Positions 6,944-14,477 are shown, counted from the stretch's first letter. The stretch is DNA of 20,340 nucleotides from a virus (IMGVR_UViG_3300008119_000058:1-20340); one strand, 5' to 3'. A program made the numbers and translations. The notes: generated by a model not told the origin, from the sequence alone.

Positions 6944-7729
6944 TCAATCATCTGTATAAGCAAGTTTTGCATAAAGGCCCTTTTTTGTGGGCTTTTTGTC
7001 GTTTATAATGATGACTCTTTCTTCATCATCAAGGGTCAAAACTGCACCTCCTTCAACTTGGTCGTCAAAACTTAAAGCCCTTGAACCCAAGGAGTCTTTT
7101 GGCAGTAGTTTAGACAACTGTTTCAACACGATTTTCTTTAGCATCCAAAATTGACTGTCTTTTGCGTCATTGAAATACAGTTCGTTTCTATTTTGAAGAT
7201 TCTCCACAATCGTTTCCAATTCTTTCTTAGACATCACCTTGAAGACCTTTTCTTCATCGCGCGTTTTGACCATCGCGTAAATGTGAGTTAAAGAAATCGA
7301 TGTTCTCAAATCGTCTTTGGGTTTGTGACGTAGAATTGGGTCAAGTCCAAGTTCATAATCGAAGTCATCCGCCTCGTGCACAGACTCACACCAAATTGAT
7401 TTTACGCCATTATTTCGCATCAAGAGTGTGATTACACCTTTGTAGCCTAAAATAGGCTTAATTTGGCCCTTGTAGGGCAAAAAGAAAAACTCTCCGACTG
7501 ATGGATTGGGGCTCAAACCCAATTCTGCACAATGAATGATTGCCGCAAACAGGTTGCGAGGATTTTTTTGGAATGCAAACAGCATTTCTTCATTTCTCCT
7601 GACTTCAGTTAAAACAACTTGTTTGAACTGAGCGGGCGATATGGAATGATTTTTCAACAAATCGACCAATACCTTTTGTTCAAAAGTGTCGAGTTGAATA
7701 CTAAATTTTGTTAAAAGGGCGTTATCCAT
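6944..7729 (-). CDS. recT: RecT-family single-strand annealing protein
   Basis: This 261-residue protein matches RecT in length and motif order. The diagnostic core lies at residues 68-100: AELGLSPNPSVGEFFFLPYK followed by IKPILGYKGVI. A late conserved helix, FWMLKKIVLKQLSKLLP, lies at 194-210. RecT proteins anneal complementary single strands made by a partner 5'-3' exonuclease, driving phage recombination and end repair. The partner here is the PD-(D/E)XK nuclease at 9171-9965, separated by a fusion gene and a small gene. It is the last gene of the minus block before the shared terminator. No Shine-Dalgarno sequence is seen. Confidence 0.93.
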   Translation of the reverse strand: MDNALLTKFSIQLDTFEQKVLVDLLKNHSISPAQFKQVVLTEVRRNEEMLFAFQKNPRNLFAAIIHCAELGLSPNPSVGEFFFLPYKGQIKPILGYKGVITLLMRNNGVKSIWCESVHEADDFDYELGLDPILRHKPKDDLRTSISLTHIYAMVKTRDEEKVFKVMSKKELETIVENLQNRNELYFNDAKDSQFWMLKKIVLKQLSKLLPKDSLGSRALSFDDQVEGGAVLTLDDEERVIIINDKKPTKKGLYAKLAYTDD

Positions 7730-7736
7730 TGGTTTT

Positions 7737-7952
7737 TTATTTTGATTTAATTAGGGTTAGGGCTTCTTTCATCATCCTGACTTTTTTCAAATCTGAGGGC
7801 GTGTAGCCGTGTATGTCAAGCAACCTATTAAAAGTTGCTATTCTCTGTTCAATCAGAATTACAGATTCGTCTTTGGTGTGATTTGGAAGCAACTCATTTA
7901 CAATTTCAATAGCATCTTTTGCTTCGGGAAAAGGAATAAAGGTTTCGTACAT
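7737..7952 (-). CDS. Small hypothetical protein between recT and a glycosyltransferase fusion
   Basis: The 71-residue product (MYETFIPFPEAKDAIEIVNE start) is predicted helical and charged, with no cysteine motif or membrane segment. Its ATG shares a base with the upstream stop (TAATG on the minus strand), and recT starts seven bases after its stop. The tight coupling suggests it is real and made together with recT. The function is not recognisable. Confidence 0.65.
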   Translation of the reverse strand: MYETFIPFPEAKDAIEIVNELLPNHTKDESVILIEQRIATFNRLLDIHGYTPSDLKKVRMMKEALTLIKSK

Positions 7953-9169
7953 TATGGTTTTGGATTGATGTCAACAAGTGATTTCTGACCTATGTGAATG
8001 AATAAATTTTCTTTGGTTAAAATTTGTTGTCTGTTTGGATATTCATCGGCAAATTTCAATTCCCATCCGTGGTCTTTGTGAAATATTTTGTTCTCAAAAA
8101 CGCGTCTGCGAAAAATTGAAGGGTTGTTACCATAATTGTTCATTTTTACCTCTTGCCATTTTAAAAATCCATTTTGCATTTCATAAAAGTGCCTGTAATT
8201 TTTTGGGAAAGGGTTTTTCCAATAATATTCATTCAAAGAAGTTTCTGACTTGATTTCGTCGGATTGAATTTCAAATACCTGAGAGAACATAATTTGGTCA
8301 AATGCGGAATGCTTTTTCAAATAATTGATGTGTTTGCCTAAATCGAGGGGTTTCACTGATTCCCAATCGTCTTCAAGCAAAAATACAAATTCGCTTGGTC
8401 CCATTAGGTGTTTAATCATATTGAACTTATCTACATAATCAAATTGACCATCACTGTTAAAAGTTACTACGTGCGCTTTTTTACCGAACAAGGCATCCAA
8501 ATACAATTCCATTTTATATCGCTCCTCAGAAGTACTTCGGTCATCCAAAACCCAAACCTCATTGAACATAGTCCTGTAGTTTGGATTGTGTTTCTGAAGA
8601 GATTTCAGTGTGCGCAGGAAATAGTCAAAACGTCTGCCTGATGAAATTATCAAATTAGGGGCCACGTGAGGCTCGTAATTGATGTAATAGCCATATTCGT
8701 CATCTCCATACAATAACTTCAAATTAGGATACCTATTGGCCATAACTTCAGGTGTTAAATCAGGTTGATGGTGAGTCTCATAAATGTTTCCCTCATATTC
8801 GCCCCTGTGCTCCAAATATGGAACAGCCACCAAGCATTTAATATTGTAGGTTTCTATTGTACCCATCAACAAAGTTGCATCAGATGGTGTGAGATGCTCA
8901 AGTATGTCGCCTAAAATGATGTAATCATACATCAAAATGTTAACGGTCATAATACTTTGCTGATAAATGGTATTGTATTTTGCTGCAAGGTTAAATTGAG
9001 GAATGTAGGGGTCCCAAATTTCCACTGCGTCCATTGGAATTTTTAAAAGGTCCGCATAGGTTCCTGAGCCCGCTCCAACGTCAAGGACGCGGGGATTAGA
9101 GGTGTTCTGTAGTTCTAAGAGAATGTGCTCTCGAACATTGTGTTTGAATTTGTTATTTGAATAGGGCAT
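7952..9169 (-). CDS. Methyltransferase-glycosyltransferase fusion protein
   Basis: The 405-residue product (from ATG 9169) has two parts. The N-terminal part is a class I SAM-dependent methyltransferase: VLDVGAGSG at residues 28-36 and LGDILEHL at 86-93. The C-terminal part starts near residue 172 with IISSGRRFDYFLRTLKSL and has GT-A features: VWVLDDRS at 205-212 and FLLEDDWE at 263-270, the latter a DxD-like metal and nucleotide-sugar site. The likely role is adding a sugar and methylating the glycan or an acceptor; substrates are unknown. ATG 9169 lies one base after the upstream stop, which suits this operon. An in-frame ATG at 9226 would overlap the nuclease by 56 bp and add 19 residues. 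It is an unexpected cargo inside a recombination cassette. Confidence 0.87.
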   Translation of the reverse strand: MPYSNNKFKHNVREHILLELQNTSNPRVLDVGAGSGTYADLLKIPMDAVEIWDPYIPQFNLAAKYNTIYQQSIMTVNILMYDYIILGDILEHLTPSDATLLMGTIETYNIKCLVAVPYLEHRGEYEGNIYETHHQPDLTPEVMANRYPNLKLLYGDDEYGYYINYEPHVAPNLIISSGRRFDYFLRTLKSLQKHNPNYRTMFNEVWVLDDRSTSEERYKMELYLDALFGKKAHVVTFNSDGQFDYVDKFNMIKHLMGPSEFVFLLEDDWESVKPLDLGKHINYLKKHSAFDQIMFSQVFEIQSDEIKSETSLNEYYWKNPFPKNYRHFYEMQNGFLKWQEVKMNNYGNNPSIFRRRVFENKIFHKDHGWELKFADEYPNRQQILTKENLFIHIGQKSLVDINPKP

Positions 9170-9170
9170 T

Positions 9171-9965
9171 TTAGTAGAATACTTGTTTGATTTTAGGTAA
9201 AAGGGCTCTTTGTTCGCAAGTTTCATTTAGGTGGCACTTGTTACACCTTTTGAGTTCGGGATATGCTTTCCAACCGTTTGGAGATTTCATTTCTCTTTTT
9301 AGTGCTTGAGAAACATTTTTGACTCCCTCCAAGTGTTCCATTTCTTTGCTTGGGTCTACCAAAACTTCAAAAATTCGGACATCCATTGGGTCCTTGGTAT
9401 TGAATACAAAAAAGTAAAAAGGCACATCATCTGTCTTGAATTTTTCTTTAGCAATAATTTTGTAGTGAACGGCTTGGGTTAATATTTTTTCCTTCTGTTC
9501 AAGGAAGTCTTCGTGCCAACCCAATTCATTCCATTTGTCATCCACTAAACCTGAGTATTTAAGGTCAATGATACACTTTTTACCATTCCATTTTGCAATA
9601 ATATCGGTGGTGCAAGACATATTCAATTTTGTGCTCACCAACTTTTTGCCAAAACTCAGCATTTTAATGTTCATTGCTTTTAAAAGGGCTCTACAAAAAA
9701 TGGCACTTTGATTGGCGCGTTCATAATCTTCTGACAACCTTTCTTTTGCTGTCCCTTTGTAAACCGTATCGGGTTCGGGTGGTGTTCCGTCACCATAAGC
9801 GGGAAGACCTCCTGTGGCCATATATTCAAAATATTGACCAAGTTTCATTGCTTTGGTCGGCACAGATTGAATACCATCGAGGTATTTTGCTTTCACAACT
9901 AAGCCACATTCTTCTTTCACCCGATATTCGGCAAAAGACTTCATAAAAGATTGACTAATTTTCAT
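9171..9965 (-). CDS. PD-(D/E)XK exonuclease of the Cas4/AddB type with a probable Fe-S cluster
   Basis: This 264-residue nuclease has the expected order: LGQYFEY near residue 42, D121 in the TTDII strand, IIDLKYS with D134-x-K136, and the helix motif Q164-x3-Y168. It also has four cysteines spaced as in Cas4 and AddB 4Fe-4S nucleases: C20 near the N-terminus and C241-x2-C244-x5-C250 near the end. It should degrade duplex DNA ends to make single strands for RecT. It overlaps the upstream gene by 11 bp, and the fusion gene begins just after its stop. Nuclease identity is strong; the Fe-S cluster is inferred from cysteine spacing. Confidence 0.9.
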   Translation of the reverse strand: MKISQSFMKSFAEYRVKEECGLVVKAKYLDGIQSVPTKAMKLGQYFEYMATGGLPAYGDGTPPEPDTVYKGTAKERLSEDYERANQSAIFCRALLKAMNIKMLSFGKKLVSTKLNMSCTTDIIAKWNGKKCIIDLKYSGLVDDKWNELGWHEDFLEQKEKILTQAVHYKIIAKEKFKTDDVPFYFFVFNTKDPMDVRIFEVLVDPSKEMEHLEGVKNVSQALKREMKSPNGWKAYPELKRCNKCHLNETCEQRALLPKIKQVFY

Positions 9966-10170
9966 TTGGTGTATGTTTTAAAAAAAAGGTTTTAAAAAAT
10001 GATTCACTCACGGCCATTTGGATTAAGACAAGATTGCTCCAATTTATTGCAGCATAAAATTTGCCTTCTTTTTTTCTCAGCAGTATATCGAAACGTCGGC
10101 ATACAAAATATTTGCTCTCGTCTGTCAGTGACAATGCTTTAGTGAAATAATCCTCTACACTGTTTTCCAT
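9955..10170 (-). CDS. Small hypothetical protein upstream of the exonuclease
   Basis: The 71-residue product (MENSVEDYFTKALSLTDESK start) has mixed charged and aromatic residues and no recognisable motif. It overlaps its upstream neighbour by 16 bp and the exonuclease by 11 bp, supporting translation as part of the recombination operon. The function is unknown; a nuclease partner role is conceivable only from position. Confidence 0.6.
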   Translation of the reverse strand: MENSVEDYFTKALSLTDESKYFVCRRFDILLRKKEGKFYAAINWSNLVLIQMAVSESFFKTFFLKHTPNEN

Positions 10171-10643
10171 AAATGCAAAATGTCATTGAGGGTTTGTCCC
10201 TGATTTAATACATAACAATTAGACTCAAGTTGTCTTTCAATTAACCAATCGTTCCAATTATCCATTACAAGTTGTATTAGGCTCATCGGAGACCCACGAC
10301 GTTCCATCCGCTTATAATATTCTTTTTTGCAGTTCAGAGCGGGTACTACTATAGAAAAATCAATAAAGTTTTCTTGTAAACACTGACGAACATTTTCGTG
10401 ACTACTGACAAATACAAAGTCAAGAAAATCGTGTTTCATTTGAAATTTAATGTGGTCAATATAGTTTTGAGGAAAATCAGGATTTGGCATTCTTGAGCCA
10501 CTATGAGTCATAAGAAAATCTCCATTAGGGTCCGTAAGCCAATTCCATTGACTTGAATCAAGGTCAACACACATAAAATTAGAATTGCGCGCTGCATAAG
10601 TTTTTCCAATCGCAGGAAAGCCTGAAATTACTTTTGTAGCCAT
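10155..10643 (-). CDS. P-loop NTPase, phage nucleotide-kinase-like
   Basis: This 162-residue protein begins with a Walker A loop at residues 8-15 (GFPAIGKT) after a short strand, followed by DLDSSQWNW (about 27-35), NPDFPQNYIDHIK (about 54-66), DFVFVSSHENVR (about 75-86) and KEYYKRMERRGSP (about 106-118). This order is familiar from small P-loop proteins of many phages, often labelled adenylate-kinase-like or AAA ATPase. Phosphate transfer to a nucleotide or nucleic-acid end is likely, but the substrate cannot be read from sequence. It overlaps both neighbours by 16 bp. Confidence 0.75.
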   Translation of the reverse strand: MATKVISGFPAIGKTYAARNSNFMCVDLDSSQWNWLTDPNGDFLMTHSGSRMPNPDFPQNYIDHIKFQMKHDFLDFVFVSSHENVRQCLQENFIDFSIVVPALNCKKEYYKRMERRGSPMSLIQLVMDNWNDWLIERQLESNCYVLNQGQTLNDILHLWKTV

Positions 10644-10897
10644 AAAAAATTACGGGTGTTAAAATTTAATTCGTAGTTTTTGATTTCCTGATACCGTGGC
10701 TTGTTTTCTTCAACGAATTCCATTTCAAGCAATTTAACATAACTATCAAGCCAAAACCTTGCTTCTTTCAAAGAATCAAAACCATAATCAGGTTGCCTTT
10801 GAAGCGGAAACCAAAAGAGATTAAAAAATTTTCTGTCAATTGCATACCCGCCTTGCGAAAATTCGCGAATTCGAAATTGTAGTTTTTTTGTTTTCAT
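10628..10897 (-). CDS. Small hypothetical protein
   Basis: The 89-residue product (MKTKKLQFRIREFSQGGYAI start) is basic at the N-terminus, rich in aromatic residues, and contains a helix-like stretch DSLKEARFWLDSYVKLLEME. The pattern of a beta hairpin followed by a helix resembles small phage proteins that act on host regulators, but no family is recognised. It starts three bases after the upstream stop and overlaps the next gene by 16 bp. Confidence 0.6.
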   Translation of the reverse strand: MKTKKLQFRIREFSQGGYAIDRKFFNLFWFPLQRQPDYGFDSLKEARFWLDSYVKLLEMEFVEENKPRYQEIKNYELNFNTRNFLWLQK

Positions 10898-10900
10898 ATA

Positions 10901-11155
10901 TTAGTTGTTAGTTGTTTTTTTTGACCAACCCCGTCCATCCCACATCACTTGACCTGTCTTTGTTTCTTTCACGCTTACATCAGCCACAAGGGTCTCAGAA
11001 GTCTCCCGTAACAAATTGGTAAGGATGTACCCTTTTTCTTTGAAATTAGGGTCATTGCAAACCTGTTCAAGCACTTTCCTTGCAGTATGCTTACTCTTTG
11101 CTTCGACGCTTATAGGCTTATCGATATCAAGAAAGTAATACTTGTAGATTTTCAT
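10901..11155 (-). CDS. Small hypothetical protein, first gene after the 11195 hairpin
   Basis: This 84-residue protein (MKIYKYYFLDIDKPISVEAK start) looks like a small beta-alpha-beta unit: a strand, the helix SKHTARKVLEQVC, then more strands. It has no cysteine cluster or membrane segment. A strong hairpin ends 39 bp upstream of its start, so transcription of this and the downstream genes needs read-through or a promoter in the short gap. I see no good -7 box there. Function unknown. Confidence 0.6.
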   Translation of the reverse strand: MKIYKYYFLDIDKPISVEAKSKHTARKVLEQVCNDPNFKEKGYILTNLLRETSETLVADVSVKETKTGQVMWDGRGWSKKTTNN

Positions 11156-11194
11156 TAATTTCGAAGTGATTTACTGCAATGGTAAGTCGTGTGC

Positions 11195-11227
11195 AAAAGG
11201 GGAGTTTTGCCAACTGACTCCCCTTTT
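11195..11227. terminator. Perfect 11-bp stem hairpin dividing the minus-strand block
   Basis: AAAAGGGGAGT (11195-11205) pairs perfectly with ACTCCCCTTTT (11217-11227) around an 11-base loop, overlapping the stop codon of the upstream minus-strand gene. The U-rich end of the stem fits an intrinsic terminator or attenuator that lowers transcription of genes from 11155 to recT. The plus-strand reading has an even better T run, but no plus gene enters here. Confidence 0.7.
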
Positions 11228-11567
11228 ATTTTTGACCGTATCCTAAATCTTTTTTAACAGTCCTTTTATGTTTTTGACGTGATACCCATTCGTCACCGCG
11301 CAAATGCGGGTTTTCTTCTTGGACCTTTTGCCATTGACGTGCTATTGACGCTTGGTGTTCAAAAGTGCCCTTGGAATAAAGGCTGAAAAACTGTTTTGCG
11401 CTCAGTAATTCAAAGTCAATCTTATTTTTAGGTGCATCTATATGATACCAATAATTACAAGTTGTTCGGAGCAAGTTGTCACGGAGACTTGGGTCTTGTT
11501 CTAACAACACCTTTACGTTGTGTTTTACATCACCGCGTTTGCCATTTATTTTAAAATGCTGTTTCAT
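11226..11567 (-). CDS. Conserved phage hypothetical protein
   Basis: The 113-residue product is basic and helical. Its C-terminal half (SIARQWQKVQEENPHLRGDEWVSRQK, split here by reading as residues about 74-100) resembles a small protein family seen in many phages of Firmicutes and Bacteroidetes, where a helix precedes a QEENPxLRG-like motif. The family has no established function known to me. Its start overlaps the upstream stop as ATGA, and its stop lies within the 11195-11227 hairpin. Confidence 0.68.
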   Translation of the reverse strand: MKQHFKINGKRGDVKHNVKVLLEQDPSLRDNLLRTTCNYWYHIDAPKNKIDFELLSAKQFFSLYSKGTFEHQASIARQWQKVQEENPHLRGDEWVSRQKHKRTVKKDLGYGQK

Positions 11568-11959
11568 ATATCAGTATTTTGGATTTCGTAAAATTGAATG
11601 GCATTTTTGATTGTTTCAAAAATCTGTCTGTGAGATTGAGACTCGCCCTCGCTGTCACAGCCAACAATCAAACCATTGTTGAAAAAAGGACCATAAACAT
11701 TTCCTTTGGCGGCTTGAAAAGAAAATGCTCCTTTAACGTAGCCATCGCCCTTGATAAGACTTTCTTCGTCTACAAAGCAAGTGTCCATATGAGATTTTGA
11801 TTCAACAGCGGAAACGATTGGTAAGTAAAAACCTTTTTCAATCATTTCGCATTCAAGGCCCATCGCATCATACATAGATTGTAGACCACCTTCGATTTCG
11901 ACTTCGTAAACAGTCCTGCTTACTACGTCAATTTTTATGCATTTCATAATTTTATCCAT
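11564..11959 (-). CDS. DUF3846-like protein
   Basis: This 131-residue protein begins with a strand repeat (KCIKIDVVSRTVYEVEI) and ends with NNGLIVGCDSEGESQS followed by a helix. A Gly-x-Gly-hydrophobic-x-x-Gly-Thr/Cys-Asp-x-Glu-Gly ending is the hallmark I associate with DUF3846, small proteins found in phages and plasmids. The function of that family is not established. ATG 11959 overlaps the upstream stop by eight bases; ATG 11947 is a possible alternative start. Assignment is from motif memory, not a search. Confidence 0.68.
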   Translation of the reverse strand: MDKIMKCIKIDVVSRTVYEVEIEGGLQSMYDAMGLECEMIEKGFYLPIVSAVESKSHMDTCFVDEESLIKGDGYVKGAFSFQAAKGNVYGPFFNNGLIVGCDSEGESQSHRQIFETIKNAIQFYEIQNTDI

Positions 11960-12134
11960 TGTCCTTTTTAGTAGCGTTCATCAATATTGCAATCCTTGCA
12001 GGTAGAACAAATTCCATATTACAAGAATCGCAACACTTACCTAATACGTTTAATGGAAACGCATTGTTTCCATAGCCCACAAATAGCACACGGCAAATCG
12101 GGCATTTTTTTAGAGAGTTTCCCATTGTTTTCAT
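11952..12134 (-). CDS. Small zinc-ribbon protein
   Basis: From ATG 12134 the product is 60 residues. It has CPIC near the N-terminus and CCDSC about 23 residues later, with GYGNNAFPL between them and EFVLPARI after. This is a recurrent small phage protein with a treble-clef or ribbon-like Zn site; the Asn-Asn-Pro/Phe-Pro loop is typical. It probably binds zinc and perhaps nucleic acid. A TTG at 12143 would add three residues, but ATG 12134 sits just after a promoter-like element at 12146-12177. The next gene overlaps its end by eight bases. Confidence 0.7.
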   Translation of the reverse strand: MKTMGNSLKKCPICRVLFVGYGNNAFPLNVLGKCCDSCNMEFVLPARIAILMNATKKDNG

Positions 12135-12145
12135 TTTTGACAATT

Positions 12146-12177
12146 CAATATTACAAACGAAAACTTATTTTGCAAAA
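12146..12177 (-). promoter_or_regulatory. Bacteroidetes-type promoter before the zinc-ribbon gene
   Basis: On the minus strand TTTTG (12177-12173) is followed after 19 bases by TAATATTG (12153-12146). This matches the TTTG / TAnnTTTG form with one mismatch in the -7 box. The gene start at 12134 is only 11 bases from the box, so the mRNA would have almost no leader. Confidence 0.5.
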
Positions 12178-12194
12178 TAATTTTTGTGAATGGA

Positions 12195-12602
12195 TTAAAA
12201 TTTTATTGAAAAGGGCAAAAAAGCCTTTTCGGGCTCCAAATACTTCTTCAATTCGTTATAAACGACAATTGCTGTTGGACGGTCTGAAGCCATTTTTTTG
12301 CCTTTAAAGAACATAAATGCTTGCTGTTTAGAGGTATCCATACAGCCAAAACAAAAAGTCCGTTTACTTGGCGGGTAAGTTTCCATCAGATAAGGCTGTA
12401 GAGTCGCAAACTCCTGACCATTCTCAAGATAGTTGTGATAAGTAAAGTAGTATCCATTGAGGCACACTTCTTTAAAATTTTGGTTATCAAATATTTTTCG
12501 ATTTCGCTCAAGGACATTGTATCCTTGATTTGTCATATAATCCAACATCGTTTCGTCGTCCAAGACTTTTTCGAAGCGCATAGGTGTAAGTTGTAAATTC
12601 AT
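12195..12602 (-). CDS. Hypothetical protein
   Basis: This 135-residue protein (MNLQLTPMRFEKVLDDETML start) contains several Tyr/Phe-rich strands and RTFCFGCMD near residues 81-89, which has only two cysteines and is not a full metal site. No known domain is recognised. It starts five bases after the upstream stop, so it is co-transcribed with the polymerase-palm-like gene. Function unknown. Confidence 0.62.
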   Translation of the reverse strand: MNLQLTPMRFEKVLDDETMLDYMTNQGYNVLERNRKIFDNQNFKEVCLNGYYFTYHNYLENGQEFATLQPYLMETYPPSKRTFCFGCMDTSKQQAFMFFKGKKMASDRPTAIVVYNELKKYLEPEKAFLPFSIKF

Positions 12603-12607
12603 ATTTT

Positions 12608-13339
12608 TTAATATTCTAACTGTTTGTAGGAAAACTGCTCGGCATCCAAGTATTCGTAAACTTTACGACGGTTCTCGACGGTGTCGCGATAATAAATGCA
12701 ATCGGTTCGGTAAGCCTCAAAATCATTCTCGAGGATTTCGGCAATCGCTGACATCATTTCAAAACACTTGTACCGAATACCACGGTAAAGCAAATTAACT
12801 CTTGGGTCTTCGCTTGGAATTACAATTGGGTTCTTTTGTTTGATACCATTTTGAAATTCGTGATAAGCAACACTTCTACCCAATACTGCAAGGGCGGCCA
12901 AGCGAATAACTTTCCAATCGTTCCCCTGAGCCTTTTTGTAAGTGTTGTCACTGATTATCCCAAGTTTGTGGGCAATAACCCAATAGGCACTATTGATATC
13001 CGTGCCCGTGATTACTCCATACGATGCATCATAATCATAATTGGTTTGATTCACGGGATATTTATCGGGCACTTTCCAATTTGGGTTTTGCTGTAAAAAC
13101 CTCATTGCATCATTTTTGACCAATTTGAAAATGAACAATTTGTTTGCAGGAAAACTTTTTGTATCACGACTCTTATAAATCGTTTCTACACCTTGGTAGA
13201 CAATTTGAGTCATAAATTTCGTTTCCCTGTAAACAAAGTTCTCACCCATCTTAACCAAACGGTTGAAAACGGATTTGGGATTTGCACTTGGTTGAAAACG
13301 ACTTTCAATAATTCCAAATGTTTCGCTCTTTTTTGCCAT
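12608..13339 (-). CDS. Conserved phage protein resembling a reduced family-B polymerase palm
   Basis: The 243-residue product contains TDINSAYWVIAHKLGII at about 113-129, then a helical stretch RLAALAVLGRSVAYHEFQNG at 146-165, and AYRTDCIYYRD at 209-219. The order resembles family-B DNA polymerase motif A (DxxSLYP), motif B helix and motif C (YxDTDS). The first Asp of motif A and one Asp of motif C are present, but the KxxxNSxYG of motif B is not. Related-looking proteins occur in Bacteroidetes phages as hypotheticals. It lacks exonuclease, thumb and fingers domains of usual size, so polymerase activity is doubtful. A promoter-like element precedes it. Confidence 0.65.
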   Translation of the reverse strand: MAKKSETFGIIESRFQPSANPKSVFNRLVKMGENFVYRETKFMTQIVYQGVETIYKSRDTKSFPANKLFIFKLVKNDAMRFLQQNPNWKVPDKYPVNQTNYDYDASYGVITGTDINSAYWVIAHKLGIISDNTYKKAQGNDWKVIRLAALAVLGRSVAYHEFQNGIKQKNPIVIPSEDPRVNLLYRGIRYKCFEMMSAIAEILENDFEAYRTDCIYYRDTVENRRKVYEYLDAEQFSYKQLEY

Positions 13340-13348
13340 TGTGAATCA

Positions 13349-13379
13349 CGAAATTAAGCAAACAAAAATTATTTCCAAA
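13349..13379 (-). promoter_or_regulatory. Bacteroidetes-type promoter before the palm-like gene
   Basis: On the minus strand TTTG (13379-13376), 19 bases, then TAATTTCG (13356-13349), a one-base variant of TAnnTTTG. The start codon at 13339 is nine bases further on. The element lies in a 49-bp A+T-rich gap, one of the few real gaps in this block. Confidence 0.5.
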
Positions 13380-13388
13380 AATAATTTA

Positions 13389-14432
13389 TCAAATTGTTCC
13401 ACCACGTTTGAATTTGTCAATTGCGGCTGTGGTTTGTGCAATAATCGAAGCCCGTTCTGCTAAGTATTGTTTCTTCGTCAGAATCTTTGCATCATACAGT
13501 CCTTTTGAATCAGCCAATAAACGCTCTTGACGGTCAAGGGCCTTTTGAATGTTTTCTGCACGACGCTTATCGAATTTGGGCTCGGCTTTTTTCTGAGGTT
13601 CTTTTTTGATTGGTTCCTCTTTAGGTGCAACTTTTACTGTGGGTCTTTCTCGGCCACGAATGTCTTTTTTACGAGCCTTTTCCCTTTTTTGCTTGGCAAG
13701 TTCTTTTCGACGTTTTACGATTTCCCTCCGTCGCGACCTACGCTCCTCCAATGTTTCTTCCGAAAGGACCATCGGTTGCGCCTCTTCAAAAGTTTCCGAA
13801 GGTATGATTTGCTGTCCACCGACATAAATGGTAAACTGAATGAAATAAGAATCAGGTCTGCCATCGTCTTGCATATTTGGACGTACTCTAACCTCTCCCT
13901 CCCAATAAGGCTCACTTTCATTTTCAGGCATTTCGCCCTGAATGTAGTCACGAACACTTTCAACGATTTCGTTTAAGCCACTACCCTCATAGGTGTATTC
14001 GCTCAGTTCTATAATTCCCGTGCTACCGTATTCACCCGCGTTAACTTCAAACCGTAGATTTTTACCTCCTGTTTCTGCAGTCAAGTCAACATCAATAAAA
14101 TTGTCAAGGTCAAACCAAAAAACACCACTTAATAAAGTGATTGGAATACTTAATGGATTGACGAAATCTCCGACATTGATTACACCCGACCCTGTCAAAG
14201 CGCGGTCTACTGATTCACGGATATCAGCAATTTTGACCTCTCGGCTGCTCAAGCCTTTGTATTCAGGGTAAATTTTTTCTTTAATGAAGGCCGTAAGTTC
14301 TTTGCCTTTTAAAGGTTTTTCCTGTTTTTCAAGTTCTTTGGAAACAGTCTTTCTGACCTTTTGATAGAGACGGGAGGCCCTCGAAATTTTTCGTCGAGTT
14401 TCCTGAGTTACTTTTTTTTTCTTGTTAGCCAT
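13389..14432 (-). CDS. Large hypothetical protein with coiled-coil and charged C-terminal region
   Basis: This 347-residue protein has a basic helical N-terminus (MANKKKKVTQETRRKISRAS), a central domain of about 100-215 that looks beta-rich and acidic (FWFDLDNFIDVDL, then GQQIIPSETFEEAQ), a very basic Lys/Arg/Glu stretch (about 225-305) predicted as coiled coil or disordered, and a C-terminal helix ending in KFKRGGTI. It could bind DNA or a virion component, but no family is recognised. A 78-bp gap with a promoter-like element lies upstream. Confidence 0.7.
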   Translation of the reverse strand: MANKKKKVTQETRRKISRASRLYQKVRKTVSKELEKQEKPLKGKELTAFIKEKIYPEYKGLSSREVKIADIRESVDRALTGSGVINVGDFVNPLSIPITLLSGVFWFDLDNFIDVDLTAETGGKNLRFEVNAGEYGSTGIIELSEYTYEGSGLNEIVESVRDYIQGEMPENESEPYWEGEVRVRPNMQDDGRPDSYFIQFTIYVGGQQIIPSETFEEAQPMVLSEETLEERRSRRREIVKRRKELAKQKREKARKKDIRGRERPTVKVAPKEEPIKKEPQKKAEPKFDKRRAENIQKALDRQERLLADSKGLYDAKILTKKQYLAERASIIAQTTAAIDKFKRGGTI

Positions 14433-14445
14433 TAGTGAAGGGATG

Positions 14446-14477
14446 CGAAGGTATATGATGTTGAATTTGCAAGCAAA
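14446..14477 (-). promoter_or_regulatory. Bacteroidetes-type promoter before the 347-residue gene
   Basis: On the minus strand TTTG (14477-14474), 20 bases, then TACCTTCG (14453-14446), again with TTCG in place of TTTG. The start codon at 14432 follows after 13 bases. It shares spacing and the TTCG variant with the element at 13349-13379, which strengthens both. Confidence 0.45.

Noticed and set aside
6929-6945. Small hairpin GACAC-7-GTGTC overlapping the recT stop codon
   Set aside because: Five-base stem with an A+T-rich loop and no T run; the nearby 6828-6849 hairpin explains termination.
13527-14271. Several plus-strand open frames opposite the 347-residue gene
   Set aside because: Phe/Leu/Ser-rich antisense shadows of a Lys/Glu-rich gene, without start signals or motifs.
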